Below are positions 16,476 to 25,237 of a DNA stretch of 43,139 bases, piece after piece. The position numbers and the translations under genes are program-made. Source of the stretch: Specibacter cremeus (lineage in GTDB: Bacteria; Actinomycetota; Actinomycetes; Actinomycetales; Micrococcaceae); NCBI RefSeq assembly GCF_003946885.1, contig NZ_RWKQ01000024.1, positions 22,034-65,172 of the forward strand, in the 5' to 3' direction. Position 1 is the stretch's first letter, and the number at the start of each line of letters is the position of its first letter. The notes under the pieces are model-generated. The model ran no database searches, had not been told where the DNA came from, and saw only the letters and a program-made list of their open reading frames with translations.

Positions 16476-17357
16476 TCAACCGCCTTGGCAGCCCGGGCAC
16501 CAGTACAGTTTCCGCGCCGCCAGTTCGGTCATGGCGATGGGGGTGCCGCAGCGCCGGCAGGGCAGCCCGGCTCGCTTGTACACATAGTGGGCATCCTCCA
16601 CCGGGACCGGCGTGGCGCTCCACCGCCCGGGCAGCGTCGTGATGATGCGCCCGTCCCGCACGCCGTCCGCCATGACGGTGGCGATGTCGGCCCAGAGCGC
16701 GGCCGCCGCCTCGACGGACAGCCGGCGCCCGGCCAGCCACGGGTCCAGGGCCTGCCGGAACAGCACCTCGGCCCGGTACACGTTCCCGACGCCGGCCAGC
16801 ACCTCCTGCTTCATCAGCTGGACGCCGATCCCCGTGCCGGAGACACGGATGCGCCGGGTGAACTCCGCCGCATCGCCGGGGGCGTTGTGCAACGGGTCGG
16901 GCCCCAACTTCGCCCGGACGGCCCGGGCCTCCGGCACGGTCAGCACCTCACAGGCCGTCGGCCCGCGCAGGTCGGCCCAGCCATGCTCGGAGACGAGCCG
17001 GACGCGCACGGCGCCCTTGGGCTCCGGCGGACCGGCGTAATCCCCGTCACCGACGCCGCCGAGCTCCTGCTCGCCGATGCGGCGGGGCGCGCCGATGCTC
17101 GAGGCCCCGGTGAACGTTTCATCGCCGCCGAAATCCCACGCCCCGTACAGGCCCAGGTGCACGCGCAGGACCAGGTCGTTGGCGAAGTGCAGGAACAGTT
17201 GCTTGCCGTGGGCCTCGGCACGCTCCAGCACGTACCCGTCCAGGCGGGCGGCGCCGGCGGTGAACTTTCCCTGGGGGCTGGTCACGGCCAGCCGGCTGCC
17301 GGCGAACACGTCGCCGAACTGCCGGGCCAGCCGGTGGACGGAATGACCTTCGGGCAT
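16476..17357 (-). CDS. nei: Fpg/Nei-family DNA glycosylase (Nei-like)
   Basis: This base-excision repair glycosylase and AP lyase removes oxidised bases. The 293-residue protein begins MPEGHS: after Met removal the N-terminal Pro is the nucleophile and the following Glu is catalytic, and PEGH is typical of Nei-type rather than Fpg (PELP). Further signs are the helix-two-turn-helix segment QEVLAGVGNVYRAEVLF near 195-212 and a C-terminal C4 zinc finger (CRRCGTP to WCPGC) near 267-290. The order nei-rpiB matches M. tuberculosis Rv2464c-Rv2465c (from memory). It begins three bases after the rpiB stop, so the two are probably coupled. Confidence 0.92.
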   Translation of the reverse strand: MPEGHSVHRLARQFGDVFAGSRLAVTSPQGKFTAGAARLDGYVLERAEAHGKQLFLHFANDLVLRVHLGLYGAWDFGGDETFTGASSIGAPRRIGEQELGGVGDGDYAGPPEPKGAVRVRLVSEHGWADLRGPTACEVLTVPEARAVRAKLGPDPLHNAPGDAAEFTRRIRVSGTGIGVQLMKQEVLAGVGNVYRAEVLFRQALDPWLAGRRLSVEAAAALWADIATVMADGVRDGRIITTLPGRWSATPVPVEDAHYVYKRAGLPCRRCGTPIAMTELAARKLYWCPGCQGG

Positions 17358-17360
17358 GCG

Positions 17361-17840
17361 CTACGCGACGACCTCGCCGCTGGTCTCGTACGCGGCGATC
17401 TTGCCGATGCGGCGCACATGCCGTTCGGCGTTGCTGAACGGTTCGGCCAGGAACGCCTCGATGATCCCGGTGGCCTCCTCGAGGGAGTGCTGCCGGCCGC
17501 CGACGGCCACCACGTTCGCGTCATTGTGCTCGCGGGCCAGCCTGGCGGTCTCCAGGTTCCAGGCCAGGGCCGCGCGCACCCCCTTGACCTTGTTCGCGGC
17601 AATCTGCTCGCCGTTGCCGGACCCACCCAGCACGATGCCCAGCGCGTCCACGCCGGCGGCCCGGTCGGCGACGACGGCGAGCGCGGCGTTGATGCAGAAC
17701 GACGGGTAGTCGTCCTCGGCGTCGTATTCCTGCGGCCCGTGGTCGATCATCTCGTACCCCTTGGCGGCGAGCGCGGTGATCAGGTGGGCGCTGAGCTCCA
17801 TGCCGGCGTGGTCGGTGGCAATGTGGACGCGGATGGTCAT
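17361..17840 (-). CDS. rpiB: Ribose-5-phosphate isomerase B
   Basis: The predicted enzyme interconverts ribose 5-phosphate and ribulose 5-phosphate in the pentose phosphate pathway. The 159-residue protein has the N-terminal substrate motif ATDHAGMEL near 7-15 and GGSGNGEQIAANKV near 74-87. The Glu of SGNGE stands where E. coli RpiB uses a cysteine, as in the M. tuberculosis enzyme, so the actinobacterial catalytic variant is expected. The ATG at 17840 is chosen because family members start with a short MxxxxHIATDHAG segment; an ATG twelve codons earlier would add an unusual tail. It is the first gene of a pair with nei. Confidence 0.93.
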   Translation of the reverse strand: MTIRVHIATDHAGMELSAHLITALAAKGYEMIDHGPQEYDAEDDYPSFCINAALAVVADRAAGVDALGIVLGGSGNGEQIAANKVKGVRAALAWNLETARLAREHNDANVVAVGGRQHSLEEATGIIEAFLAEPFSNAERHVRRIGKIAAYETSGEVVA

Positions 17841-17909
17841 GGCTAGTCCAATCGGGTGAGGGAGAAGTGCTTTCAAGCCTACAAGCTCCGGCGCACGGGC
17901 ACCGAGCCG

Positions 17910-18890
17910 CTACTTCTCCTGCGGCGCCTTCCCGGCCCGCCGGTTGAGGATCGCCGCGGCCGCGTCGGCGACGTCGAGGTCCGGGGCGCCGATGGCAAGG
18001 GAGCGCCCGCCGTCGAGTCGCAGGACGACGGCGGCGCCCGAGGACGCGAGGAACGTCGCCGACCCGTCGTGCTTGCGCAGGCCCCAGCCGCCATAGTCGC
18101 GGGCGGCGACGTCCAGTGAGACGGCAGCGACGACGTCGGTGCTGGGCACGGTGATGACGGGGACCACCCCGGCCAGCTTCACGGACACCCCCTCACGGTC
18201 GACGCCCACCAGGGCGCTCAGGAACCCGACCACGAAGACGGCCGCGACCGTCGCGGCGAGCAGCAGCCATGGGGTCAGGACGGACAACAGGGCGCCCGGG
18301 AACACGCCGCACAGCAGGATCATCGTGATCACGGTGCCGCGGGGGCGGGTCCAGTACTCCAGCCGGTCGGCGGCCGCCTGGGGGTTGTGGTCGGATTCCA
18401 GTGCACGTTCGAACGCGGCGTCGTCGGCCGGCGTCCACTGCTCGTCCGGCTTGAAGGTCATGGCCAGCACCACACCCAGGGCGACGGCCGCGCCGCAGCC
18501 GGTGGCAAGCACCTGCAGGTCGACGCGTTGGGGTGGCAGCCCCGGGCCCCCGGTCTGCCCGACCATGGCGGCGCCGAACAAGGAGCACAGGGCCAGCTGG
18601 ACCGTCATGGACAGGCCCAGCAGGATGCGGCGCAGCTGCCGGGGAAGCACGGTGCGCGCCGCCTGGGTGCCGATGCCGGCACCAACCCCGGCCACGACGA
18701 TCCCGCCGACCGGCAGGTACACGCCGACCGGCAGCGGATTGCCGCCCACGGGCAGCACGACGCCGTGCGGCAGCCCGCCGGCCAGGAACAGGCCGGAAAT
18801 GACGAACGCGATGGCCAGCGCCACCGGGAACCCGATGGCGAACGCCAGCGCCCGCCTGTCGACCCTGCGGTAGAGCCGTTCCCCGGTCAT
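17910..18890 (-). CDS. Multi-pass membrane protein of unknown function
   Basis: This protein of about 326 residues is not assigned to a family. Hydrophobic segments are visible at roughly residues 14-36, 48-72, 83-105, 115-140 and 195-235. The cytoplasmic-like C-terminal part has a compact soluble domain (VSVKLAGVVPVITVP, YGGWGLR, GAAVVLRLDGGRSLAIGAPD) resembling the C-terminal domain of actinobacterial DUF1648-type membrane proteins; this is a weak resemblance. The ATG at 18890 is chosen because it lies just before the basic segment and first helix. The open frame continues upstream to about 19043, toward the divergent pepN, and a GTG in that stretch cannot be ruled out. Confidence 0.65.
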   Translation of the reverse strand: MTGERLYRRVDRRALAFAIGFPVALAIAFVISGLFLAGGLPHGVVLPVGGNPLPVGVYLPVGGIVVAGVGAGIGTQAARTVLPRQLRRILLGLSMTVQLALCSLFGAAMVGQTGGPGLPPQRVDLQVLATGCGAAVALGVVLAMTFKPDEQWTPADDAAFERALESDHNPQAAADRLEYWTRPRGTVITMILLCGVFPGALLSVLTPWLLLAATVAAVFVVGFLSALVGVDREGVSVKLAGVVPVITVPSTDVVAAVSLDVAARDYGGWGLRKHDGSATFLASSGAAVVLRLDGGRSLAIGAPDLDVADAAAAILNRRAGKAPQEK

Positions 18891-19133
18891 CCGCGCCCGC
18901 GGTCCCGTGGCCGCCCCCGGTCCCCCATGCTCGCCCCCTGTGATGTTGTGTCCCGTGCTTGCTTCCACCCTCCCGCATCGCATCGCCCAGTTCAACTGCC
19001 GCGGGCCGCTTCGACCGGTCGCCTCCCCCGGCCACCCGGCCAACCGAATGGTGCAAGAATGTCAGCAACAGGGGCGGCGCCAGTGCATCTGGGGGCGGCG
19101 CCCCACCCCCGAAACCAAAAGGAAGGTACCACA

Positions 19134-21704
19134 GTGCCAGGCATCAACCTGACCCGCGCCGAAGCCATCGATCGAAGCGCCGTCCTGGACGTCCAAAGCT
19201 ACGACGTCACCCTCGACCTGACCCGGTCGGAAGCCACCTTTGCCTCCACCACGACGGTGACGTTCAGCGCGACGGAGGGTTCGTCGTCGTTCATTGACGC
19301 GATCACCGCCGCGGTCCACACGGTGACGCTCAACGGCGTCGTGCTGGACCCGGCGCAGGTGTCCGACGGTGTGCGCATCCAGCTGCCGAACCTGGCCGCG
19401 CACAACGTCCTCACCGTCGAGGCCGACGCGCTGTTCATGAACACCGGCGAGGGGTTGCACCGCTTCGTGGACCCGGTGGACGGGGAGGTCTACCTGTACT
19501 CGCAGTTCGAGGTCCCGGACAGTCGGCGCATGTTCGCCGTGTTCGAACAGCCCGACCAGAAGGCCACGTTCACGTTCCACGTCACGGCCCCGTCGCACTG
19601 GGACGTCATCTCCAACTCCCCCACCCCGTCCCCGGTTCCCGCCGGTGGTGACAACGGGGAGGGGAAGTCCACCTGGCATTTCGAGCCGACGGCCCGCATC
19701 TCCTCCTATGTCACCGCGCTGGTGGCCGGACCCTATGAATCGGTACGCGGCGAGCTGACCAGTTCGGACGGGCGGACCATCCCGCTGGGCGTGTTCGCGC
19801 GCAAGTCGCTCATGCAGTACATGGACGCGGAGAACGTGTTCGAGCTGACCCGGCAGGGCTTCGAGTTCTTCGAGGCGCAGTTCGGCACCCCCTACCCGTT
19901 CGCGAAGTACGACCAGCTGTTCGTGCCCGAGTTCAACGCCGGCGCCATGGAGAACGCCGGCGCCGTGACGTTCCTGGAGTCGTACGTGTTCCGCTCCAAG
20001 GTGCCCGACGCCATGGTGGAGCGGCGCGCCATCACCATCCTGCACGAGCTGGCGCACATGTGGTTCGGCGACCTCGTCACGATGCGCTGGTGGAACGACC
20101 TGTGGCTTAACGAGTCGTTCGCCGAGTTCATGTCCACGCTGGCGGCGGCCGAGAACACGAAGTACGTGGACTCGTGGACCACGTTCTCCTCACTCGAGAA
20201 GAGCTGGGCGTACCGGCAGGACCAGTTGCCGTCCACGCACCCGATCAAGGCCGAGATCACGGACCTGGAGGACGTGCTCGTCAACTTCGACGGCATCACG
20301 TACGCCAAGGGCGCCTCCGTGCTGCGCCAGCTCGTGGCCTGGGTGGGCCAGGAGCAGTTCATGGCCGGCGTGCGCAGCTACTTCGCCAAGCACGCCTGGG
20401 GCAACACGGAGCTCACCGACCTCATGGTGGAACTGGAGAAGGCCAGCGGGCGGGACCTGGCCGACTGGTCGGAGAAATGGCTGGAAACGGCCGGCGTCAA
20501 CGCGTTCGCCCCCGAGCTGTCCGTGGACGACGACGGCGTCATCACCTCGTTCGCCATCCTCCAGACGGCGGTGGCCGAGCACCCGACGCTGCGCCCGCAC
20601 CGTGCGGCCGTGGGCTTCTACGACCCCGCCGCCGACGGGCCGGACGCCGGCAAGCTGGTGCGCACCCACCGCGTGGAACTCGACGTGGACGGCGCCCGCA
20701 CCGACGTGCCCGAGCTGGTGGGCCTGGCCCGTCCGGCGCTGATCCTGGTCAATGACGACGACCTCGCCTACGCGAAGATCCGGCTGGATGAGGTGTCCCT
20801 GGCCACGGCCACGGCGCACCTGAAGGACTTCCGCGACTCGCTGCCGCGCACGCTGGTCTCCGCCTCGGCCTGGGATGCCGCCCGCGACGGCGAGACGCCG
20901 GCCCGCGCCTACGTCGGGCTGGTGTTGGCGAACATCGCCTACGAGACGGACTCCACGGTCATCACGGTGCTGCTGCGCCAGCTGGCCACGGCGCTGCAGT
21001 TCTATGTGGCACCCGAGTACCGCCAGGCGGTGTCGGTCGAGGCCGCGGACACGCTGTGGACGCTGGCCAGCGGCGCGGCGGCCGGCTCCGACGCCCAGTT
21101 GCAGTTCCTGAAGGCGTTCGCGCTGCACGCGCAGACGGCGGCCCAGCTGGACACGGTCGCATCCGTGTTCGACCGCTCGGCCGCGCTCGACGGGCTGGAC
21201 ATCGACCAGGACCTGCGCTGGGAGCTGCTGACCTCGCTCGTGGCCGGCGGCCGGCTCGATGCGGCCGGGATCGACGCCGAACTGGCCGCCGACAACACGC
21301 AGACCGGGCAGCTGGCGGCCGCCGCCGCCCGGGCGGCCATCCCCACACCGGCGGCCAAGGCGGCGACCTGGGCGGCCGTCGTCGTCCGCGGCGAGATGCC
21401 CAACGCGGCCCAGCGGGCGGCCATCACCGGTTTCATGCGGGTGTGGGACACGGCGCTGATCGAACCGTACGTGGGCAAGTACTTCGGCGAGATCCGCCGC
21501 GTCTGGGCGGAGAAGTCGCACGAGATCAGCTCGACGATCGTGACCGGGCTGTTCCCGTCGCTGCTCGTGTCGCAAGAGACGCTCGCCGCCACGGACGCGT
21601 TCCTGGCCGAGCTCGGCGAGGAGACCCCCGCGCTGCGCCGGCTCGTCGTCGAGAGCCGTGACGGCGTGGTGCGGGCGCTGAAGGCCCAGGCCGCCGACAA
21701 GTAG
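19134..21704 (+). CDS. pepN: Aminopeptidase N (M1 family)
   Basis: This zinc metallopeptidase removes N-terminal residues from peptides in the cytoplasm and likely finishes degradation of Clp products. The 856-residue protein has the substrate motif GAMEN near 270-274, the zinc site HELAH near 304-308 with the third ligand in NESFAEF near 326, and a long helical ERAP1-like C-terminal domain with WAEKSHEIS near the end. The GTG at 19134 has GGAAGG eight bases upstream; the open frame runs further 5' but that part is high-GC shadow over the divergent membrane gene. Position near rpiB and glbO matches M. tuberculosis Rv2467 (from memory). A strong terminator follows. Confidence 0.95.
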   Translation: MPGINLTRAEAIDRSAVLDVQSYDVTLDLTRSEATFASTTTVTFSATEGSSSFIDAITAAVHTVTLNGVVLDPAQVSDGVRIQLPNLAAHNVLTVEADALFMNTGEGLHRFVDPVDGEVYLYSQFEVPDSRRMFAVFEQPDQKATFTFHVTAPSHWDVISNSPTPSPVPAGGDNGEGKSTWHFEPTARISSYVTALVAGPYESVRGELTSSDGRTIPLGVFARKSLMQYMDAENVFELTRQGFEFFEAQFGTPYPFAKYDQLFVPEFNAGAMENAGAVTFLESYVFRSKVPDAMVERRAITILHELAHMWFGDLVTMRWWNDLWLNESFAEFMSTLAAAENTKYVDSWTTFSSLEKSWAYRQDQLPSTHPIKAEITDLEDVLVNFDGITYAKGASVLRQLVAWVGQEQFMAGVRSYFAKHAWGNTELTDLMVELEKASGRDLADWSEKWLETAGVNAFAPELSVDDDGVITSFAILQTAVAEHPTLRPHRAAVGFYDPAADGPDAGKLVRTHRVELDVDGARTDVPELVGLARPALILVNDDDLAYAKIRLDEVSLATATAHLKDFRDSLPRTLVSASAWDAARDGETPARAYVGLVLANIAYETDSTVITVLLRQLATALQFYVAPEYRQAVSVEAADTLWTLASGAAAGSDAQLQFLKAFALHAQTAAQLDTVASVFDRSAALDGLDIDQDLRWELLTSLVAGGRLDAAGIDAELAADNTQTGQLAAAAARAAIPTPAAKAATWAAVVVRGEMPNAAQRAAITGFMRVWDTALIEPYVGKYFGEIRRVWAEKSHEISSTIVTGLFPSLLVSQETLAATDAFLAELGEETPALRRLVVESRDGVVRALKAQAADK

Positions 21705-21719
21705 ACCGACAAGTAAGGC

Positions 21720-21761
21720 GCAGAAGCGCACCGAATTCCCCGGAAATCGGTGCGCTTCTGC
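21720..21761 (+). terminator. Terminator of pepN
   Basis: GCAGAAGCGCACCGA (21720-21734) pairs with TCGGTGCGCTTCTGC (21747-21761): a perfect 15-bp stem with a 12-base loop. It starts 15 bases after the pepN stop and is followed by ACCCTGGTTTCG. Confidence 0.85.
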
Positions 21762-21817
21762 ACCCTGGTTTCGCCGGAAGCCTTTTGTACCAATGCGTTC
21801 CGGAGTACCTTCAAGGC

Positions 21818-22636
21818 ATGAAACGGCACCAATACAAGGTTTTCGCTGCCCGCACCGGTGCAGCCGCGCTCGTGTCACTGGGACTTGTCGCCGGCTTCGC
21901 CGGGGCCCCCGCGATGGCCGAATCGGCCACCCAGACCCTCACCTACACGGTGTTGGGCGACTCCTACTCCGCGGGCTCCGGCGGCGGCGGCGAGTCCGGC
22001 CCCTGCCGGCAAAGCCCGCACGGCTACGGCAACGACGTCGCGGCAGACACCGGTGCGGCCCTGACGGTCCTGGCCTGCTACGGCGCCACCACGGACCAGG
22101 TGCGGACCAGCCAGGTCCCGAACATGCCGGCCGGGACGAAGCTGGTCACCCTCACCGTGGGCGGCAACGACGTCGGCACCGGCACCGTTGCCGCCGCCTG
22201 TGTCAGCGCCCCGAAGTCGTCCGCGTGCACGGCGGCGGTGGCCAACGCCCTGTACCAGATGACGCGGCTGCCCACGAAAATCTCGGCCCTGGTGAAGGCC
22301 GTCAAGGCGAAGGCGCCGCGGGCCAGGGTGGTGTTCCTCGGGTACCCGCACCTGTTTGAGCCCTCGAACATGGTGGCCGCCGGGTATCCGGCCGACCAGG
22401 TGGCGGCAGCCAGGACCATCAACACCGCCACCGACCTGCTGGACGGCGTGATCGGCGTCGGCGCCTTGACCAACGGTGCGTCATTCGTCTCCGTCACGCG
22501 GGCGTTTGCCGGCCACGGCATCCCGTCGGCCAGTCCGTGGCTGATCTCGCCGCTCCAACCCAGCCCGTTCCCGTTCCACCCGAACGCGACCGGCTACCGC
22601 CACGGCTACGCGGCGACACTTGAGGCCGCCCTGTAG
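21818..22636 (+). CDS. Secreted SGNH-family esterase/lipase
   Basis: This 272-residue exported hydrolase has a signal peptide: basic MKRHQYK, a hydrophobic core around residues 15-33, and a likely cleavage after APAMA. SGNH blocks are visible: GDSYSAG near 47-53 with the nucleophile Ser, the glycine position in block II, VGGND near 108-112, and HPNATGY near 253 with the catalytic His. The residue normally Asp two or three positions before that His is not present (sequence SPFPFHPN), as in the Ser-His dyad esterases of Streptomyces. Four cysteines could form two disulfides. The substrate is probably a lipid or short-chain ester. The Shine-Dalgarno signal is weak. Confidence 0.85.
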   Translation: MKRHQYKVFAARTGAAALVSLGLVAGFAGAPAMAESATQTLTYTVLGDSYSAGSGGGGESGPCRQSPHGYGNDVAADTGAALTVLACYGATTDQVRTSQVPNMPAGTKLVTLTVGGNDVGTGTVAAACVSAPKSSACTAAVANALYQMTRLPTKISALVKAVKAKAPRARVVFLGYPHLFEPSNMVAAGYPADQVAAARTINTATDLLDGVIGVGALTNGASFVSVTRAFAGHGIPSASPWLISPLQPSPFPFHPNATGYRHGYAATLEAAL

Positions 22637-22659
22637 CCCCCGTTGGCTACACTGGCCCC

Positions 22660-23130
22660 ATGACGGGCAACGAGCACCACTACCAGGTCGGCGTCTTCTG
22701 GACGGGCAACCGCGGCACCGGGACATCCGGCTACAAGGAGTACGGCCGTGACCACTCGGTCACGGCCGAGGGCCTGCCGGTGCTGCTCGGCTCCGCCGAC
22801 CGGACGTTCCACGGCGACCGGGAACGGTGGAACCCCGAACTGCTGCTCGTGACCGCGCTGTCGCAGTGTCACATGCTCTCCTACCTGCACGTTGCCGTGA
22901 ACCATGGGGTCGTCGTCACGGACTATGAGGACACCGCCACGGGCACCATGGTGCTGAACGCCGACGGCAGCGGCCAGTTCGTCTCCGTCACGCTGCACCC
23001 GCAGATCACGGTGGCCGACCCCGCCCAGGGCGAGCTCGCGCTGGGGCTGCATGCGGAGGCGGCCCGGAAGTGCTTCATCGCCCGCAGCGTCAACTTCCCG
23101 GTCCACCACGAACCGGGCCTGCGCGGCTAG
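22660..23130 (+). CDS. OsmC-family peroxiredoxin-like protein
   Basis: This 156-residue protein of the OsmC/Ohr superfamily reduces organic hydroperoxides through two cysteines. They are visible as Cys68-region SQCHMLSYL and the later KCFIARSVN near 137-144, and the N-terminal GTSGYKEYGRDH is characteristic of the OsmC-like subgroup called 'OsmC family protein, YhfA/Rv-type'. Length is normal. It follows the SGNH gene by about 20 bases and precedes mscS by about 30, all in one direction, so a shared transcript is possible. The natural substrate and reducing partner are not evident. Confidence 0.85.
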   Translation: MTGNEHHYQVGVFWTGNRGTGTSGYKEYGRDHSVTAEGLPVLLGSADRTFHGDRERWNPELLLVTALSQCHMLSYLHVAVNHGVVVTDYEDTATGTMVLNADGSGQFVSVTLHPQITVADPAQGELALGLHAEAARKCFIARSVNFPVHHEPGLRG

Positions 23131-23159
23131 GACCCTGCTCGCCACGCTACGGTTAATGC

Positions 23160-23762
23160 ATGGAGTCCGTCCCGAACCCGTTCCTTGATCACCTGCTGGA
23201 TGCCGGCATCCGCGTCGGCATCGGTGTCGTCGTCTGGCTGGTCGGCCACTACGCCATTCGCATCCTGGTGAGCCGCGCCGGCGTGGAACACGGGTTCCTG
23301 CGGCACAAGCGGCTGCAGTGGGCCATGCCGGTGCTGCGCAAGCTCGACAACGAACGCCGCGTCCAACGCGCCGAGACCATCGGGTCGCTGCTGAACTCCG
23401 TGTTGACCGTGGTGATCGTCATCGTGGTCGGGTCCTACGTGCTGCTGGCGTTCAACGTGAACATCGCGCCGCTGCTGACCAGCATCGGCGTGCTCGGCAT
23501 TGCCATCGGCTTCGGCTGCCAGCAGCTGGTCCGCGACTTCCTGGCCGGCATCTTCATCACCCTGGAGGACCAGTACGGGATAGGCGACGTCATCGTCACC
23601 AGCGAGGTCGTCGGTGAGGTCGAGTCCGTGGGACTGCGCATCACCCGGGTCCGCGGCGAGGACGGCACCATCTGGTACCTGCGCAACGGGGAGATCCTAC
23701 GGCTCGGGAACAGGTCGCAGGGCGATTACGTTCCCCCGGAAGGGGAACCCGCCGAATCCTGA
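23160..23762 (+). CDS. Small mechanosensitive ion channel (MscS family)
   Basis: This 200-residue inner-membrane channel protein of the MscS family probably releases solutes under hypo-osmotic stress. Hydrophobic segments lie near residues 17-38 and 79-103, and the pore-lining helix with the motif SIGVLGIAIGFGCQQLVRDF near 108-127, followed by the beta-domain segment YGIGDVIV, is the family signature. The cytoplasmic part stops soon after the beta domain, so the usual C-terminal alpha/beta vestibule is missing and the protein is shorter than E. coli MscS (about 286). The tail is acidic and proline-containing. It is followed by glbO. Confidence 0.88.
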   Translation: MESVPNPFLDHLLDAGIRVGIGVVVWLVGHYAIRILVSRAGVEHGFLRHKRLQWAMPVLRKLDNERRVQRAETIGSLLNSVLTVVIVIVVGSYVLLAFNVNIAPLLTSIGVLGIAIGFGCQQLVRDFLAGIFITLEDQYGIGDVIVTSEVVGEVESVGLRITRVRGEDGTIWYLRNGEILRLGNRSQGDYVPPEGEPAES

Positions 23763-23812
23763 ACCCGGCCCCAAGTCCGCCGGCCGCACACCGCCACGAA
23801 TGAAAGCAGTCA

Positions 23813-24394
23813 ATGACCGCCACCGACCAGCCCACCCCCGGACGCGCCGAGGGGTTTGACCCGACACCCTCGGCCATCAACGCCAGCGGGCGCATCCCGA
23901 TCCCGTCCCGGTTCGGCGAGCCCCTGGCGCACATCCTGCCGATCCCCGTCCGCCAGGGCCGGCCGGTCGACGCGCCGCCGGCCGAGGAACCTTCCGGGCC
24001 CGTGCCGGCCGACGATTTCGAGGGCTCGTTCTACGGGCAGGTCGGCGGCCACGAGACGTTCCGGAAGATCGTGCACGTTTTCTACCAAGGCGTGGCCGCC
24101 GACCCGCTGCTGCGCGCCATGTATCCGGAAGAGGACCTGGCCCCGGCCGAGCGCCGTATGCTCATGTTCCTCGAACAGTACTGGGGCGGCCCGCGCACGT
24201 ATCTGGAGGAACGCGGCCACCCGCGGCTGCGCATGCGCCACATCCCGTTCGCCGTGACCCCCGAGGCGCGCGACCACTGGCTGGCGGCCATGCGTGCCGG
24301 GGTGGAGGCGGCCGGACTGTCCCCGCTGCACGAGGCCACGCTGTGGGACTATCTGGAACGGGCGGCGCACTCGCTGGTCAACACGGGCGACTGA
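23813..24394 (+). CDS. glbO: Group II truncated hemoglobin with N-terminal extension
   Basis: This oxygen-binding truncated hemoglobin is predicted to act in oxygen or nitric oxide chemistry. The globin core begins near residue 67 ([20 protein letters not shown]) and includes the [10 protein letters not shown] segment, the QYWGGPRTY block, the proximal-histidine region [10 protein letters not shown] near 143-146, and DHWLAAM with the conserved Trp. The 193-residue protein is about 65 residues longer than typical GlbO; the extension is proline-rich and probably flexible, with [20 protein letters not shown] in it. M. tuberculosis glbO (Rv2470) lies in the equivalent place downstream of pepN. 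The gene is followed by a large repeat cluster. Confidence 0.9.
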   Translation: MTATDQPTPGRAEGFDPTPSAINASGRIPIPSRFGEPLAHILPIPVRQGRPVDAPPAEEPSGPVPADDFEGSFYGQVGGHETFRKIVHVFYQGVAADPLLRAMYPEEDLAPAERRMLMFLEQYWGGPRTYLEERGHPRLRMRHIPFAVTPEARDHWLAAMRAGVEAAGLSPLHEATLWDYLERAAHSLVNTGD

Positions 24395-24409
24395 GGGGTG
24401 AGACCCGCG

Positions 24410-24542
24410 GGTCTCGACAAGCTCGACCACCGGTGATTGAGCCTGTCCTTCGGTGATTGAGCCTGTCGAAATCGGGGTCTCGACAAGCTCGACCACCGGT
24501 GATTGAGCCTGTCGAAATCGGGTCTCGACAAGCTCGACCACC
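24410..24542. repeat. Cluster of palindromic-family repeats (about five half-sites)
   Basis: Alternating half-sites GGTCTCGACAAGCTCGACC and GGTGATTGAGCCTGTCGAA are joined with almost no spacing, so neighbouring pairs can form hairpins with arms of about 22 bases. The arms differ only by transitions, giving several G-T pairs. One unit is cut short (CCTGTCCTTC near 24450). The cluster fills the gap between the convergent glbO and the leftward gene ending at 24557. Confidence 0.9.
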
Positions 24543-24556
24543 GTCTGGGTGGCGGA

Positions 24557-25237
24557 TTACAGGACGGCGGTGGGGCGCACCAGCACGTGGCCGCGCGGCG
24601 TGGACAGCCGCAGCCAGCGGTTCGAGCGGAACACGGCCCCGGTCTCGCCCGGCGCCACGAAGCCGAGCGCGTAGGCCGCGAAGGCCGCACCGGCCGGCAC
24701 GGCAGTAGTGGCCACATCCCCGTCGAGCCCGTCCAGTGGCCGCCCCCACACCGCCGCGCGCACATTGTTGACCAGCAGCTGCCCCGGATTCACCGGGATG
24801 GTCTGGCCGATCTGCCGCACACCGTCGCGGGCCGCCTTGATGAGCACATCGGCCCCGACGGTGGCGACCTCTTCCCACCCGCCGCGCGGGGCGCTGACGG
24901 CCGCCCAGGACTCGTTGAGCGTCATCGGCGGAACCGGCAGCGCCGTCTCGTCCTCGCCCATGCGTGCCAGCCGGTCGGCCACCGAGGCCAGGCTGACGGT
25001 AACGTCTATGTCCGCCGGCGCCGCCAACGCCATGGTGCGCAACCCCAGGATCGTGGGTGTGCCCTCGCCGAGCAGCTTCGCCCGCATCACGCACACGTAC
25101 GCGGCGAGAACGGGACCGGCCCCCTGGAGCCGGATGCCGCCGTCGTCCGCGGTCCGCGCGCGCGTGACGAAGGTGCGCAGGTCGGCGACGGTCCCCGCAT
25201 CGGCGAGGACCAGTTCCCCGGTGGTCGTGATCGCCAT
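24557..25237 (-). CDS. Conserved actinobacterial protein of unknown function
   Basis: This 226-residue soluble protein is not recognised. It begins MAITTTGELVLAD and contains LNESWAAVSAPRGGW near 110 and an alanine-rich C-terminal region ending LVRPTAVL. No signal peptide, membrane helix, metal-binding cluster or nucleotide-binding loop is visible. The start ATG overlaps the stop of the upstream thioesterase gene (TGATG), which points to coupled translation and a related job, perhaps in acyl-CoA or lipid handling (inference). It faces glbO across a repeat cluster. Confidence 0.7.
   Translation of the reverse strand: MAITTTGELVLADAGTVADLRTFVTRARTADDGGIRLQGAGPVLAAYVCVMRAKLLGEGTPTILGLRTMALAAPADIDVTVSLASVADRLARMGEDETALPVPPMTLNESWAAVSAPRGGWEEVATVGADVLIKAARDGVRQIGQTIPVNPGQLLVNNVRAAVWGRPLDGLDGDVATTAVPAGAAFAAYALGFVAPGETGAVFRSNRWLRLSTPRGHVLVRPTAVL

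Noticed and set aside
18387-19133. Upstream extension of the pepN frame by 249 codons
   Set aside because: The extension runs over the divergent membrane gene, has basic low-complexity composition, and the GTG at 19134 has a good ribosome site and gives the normal length.
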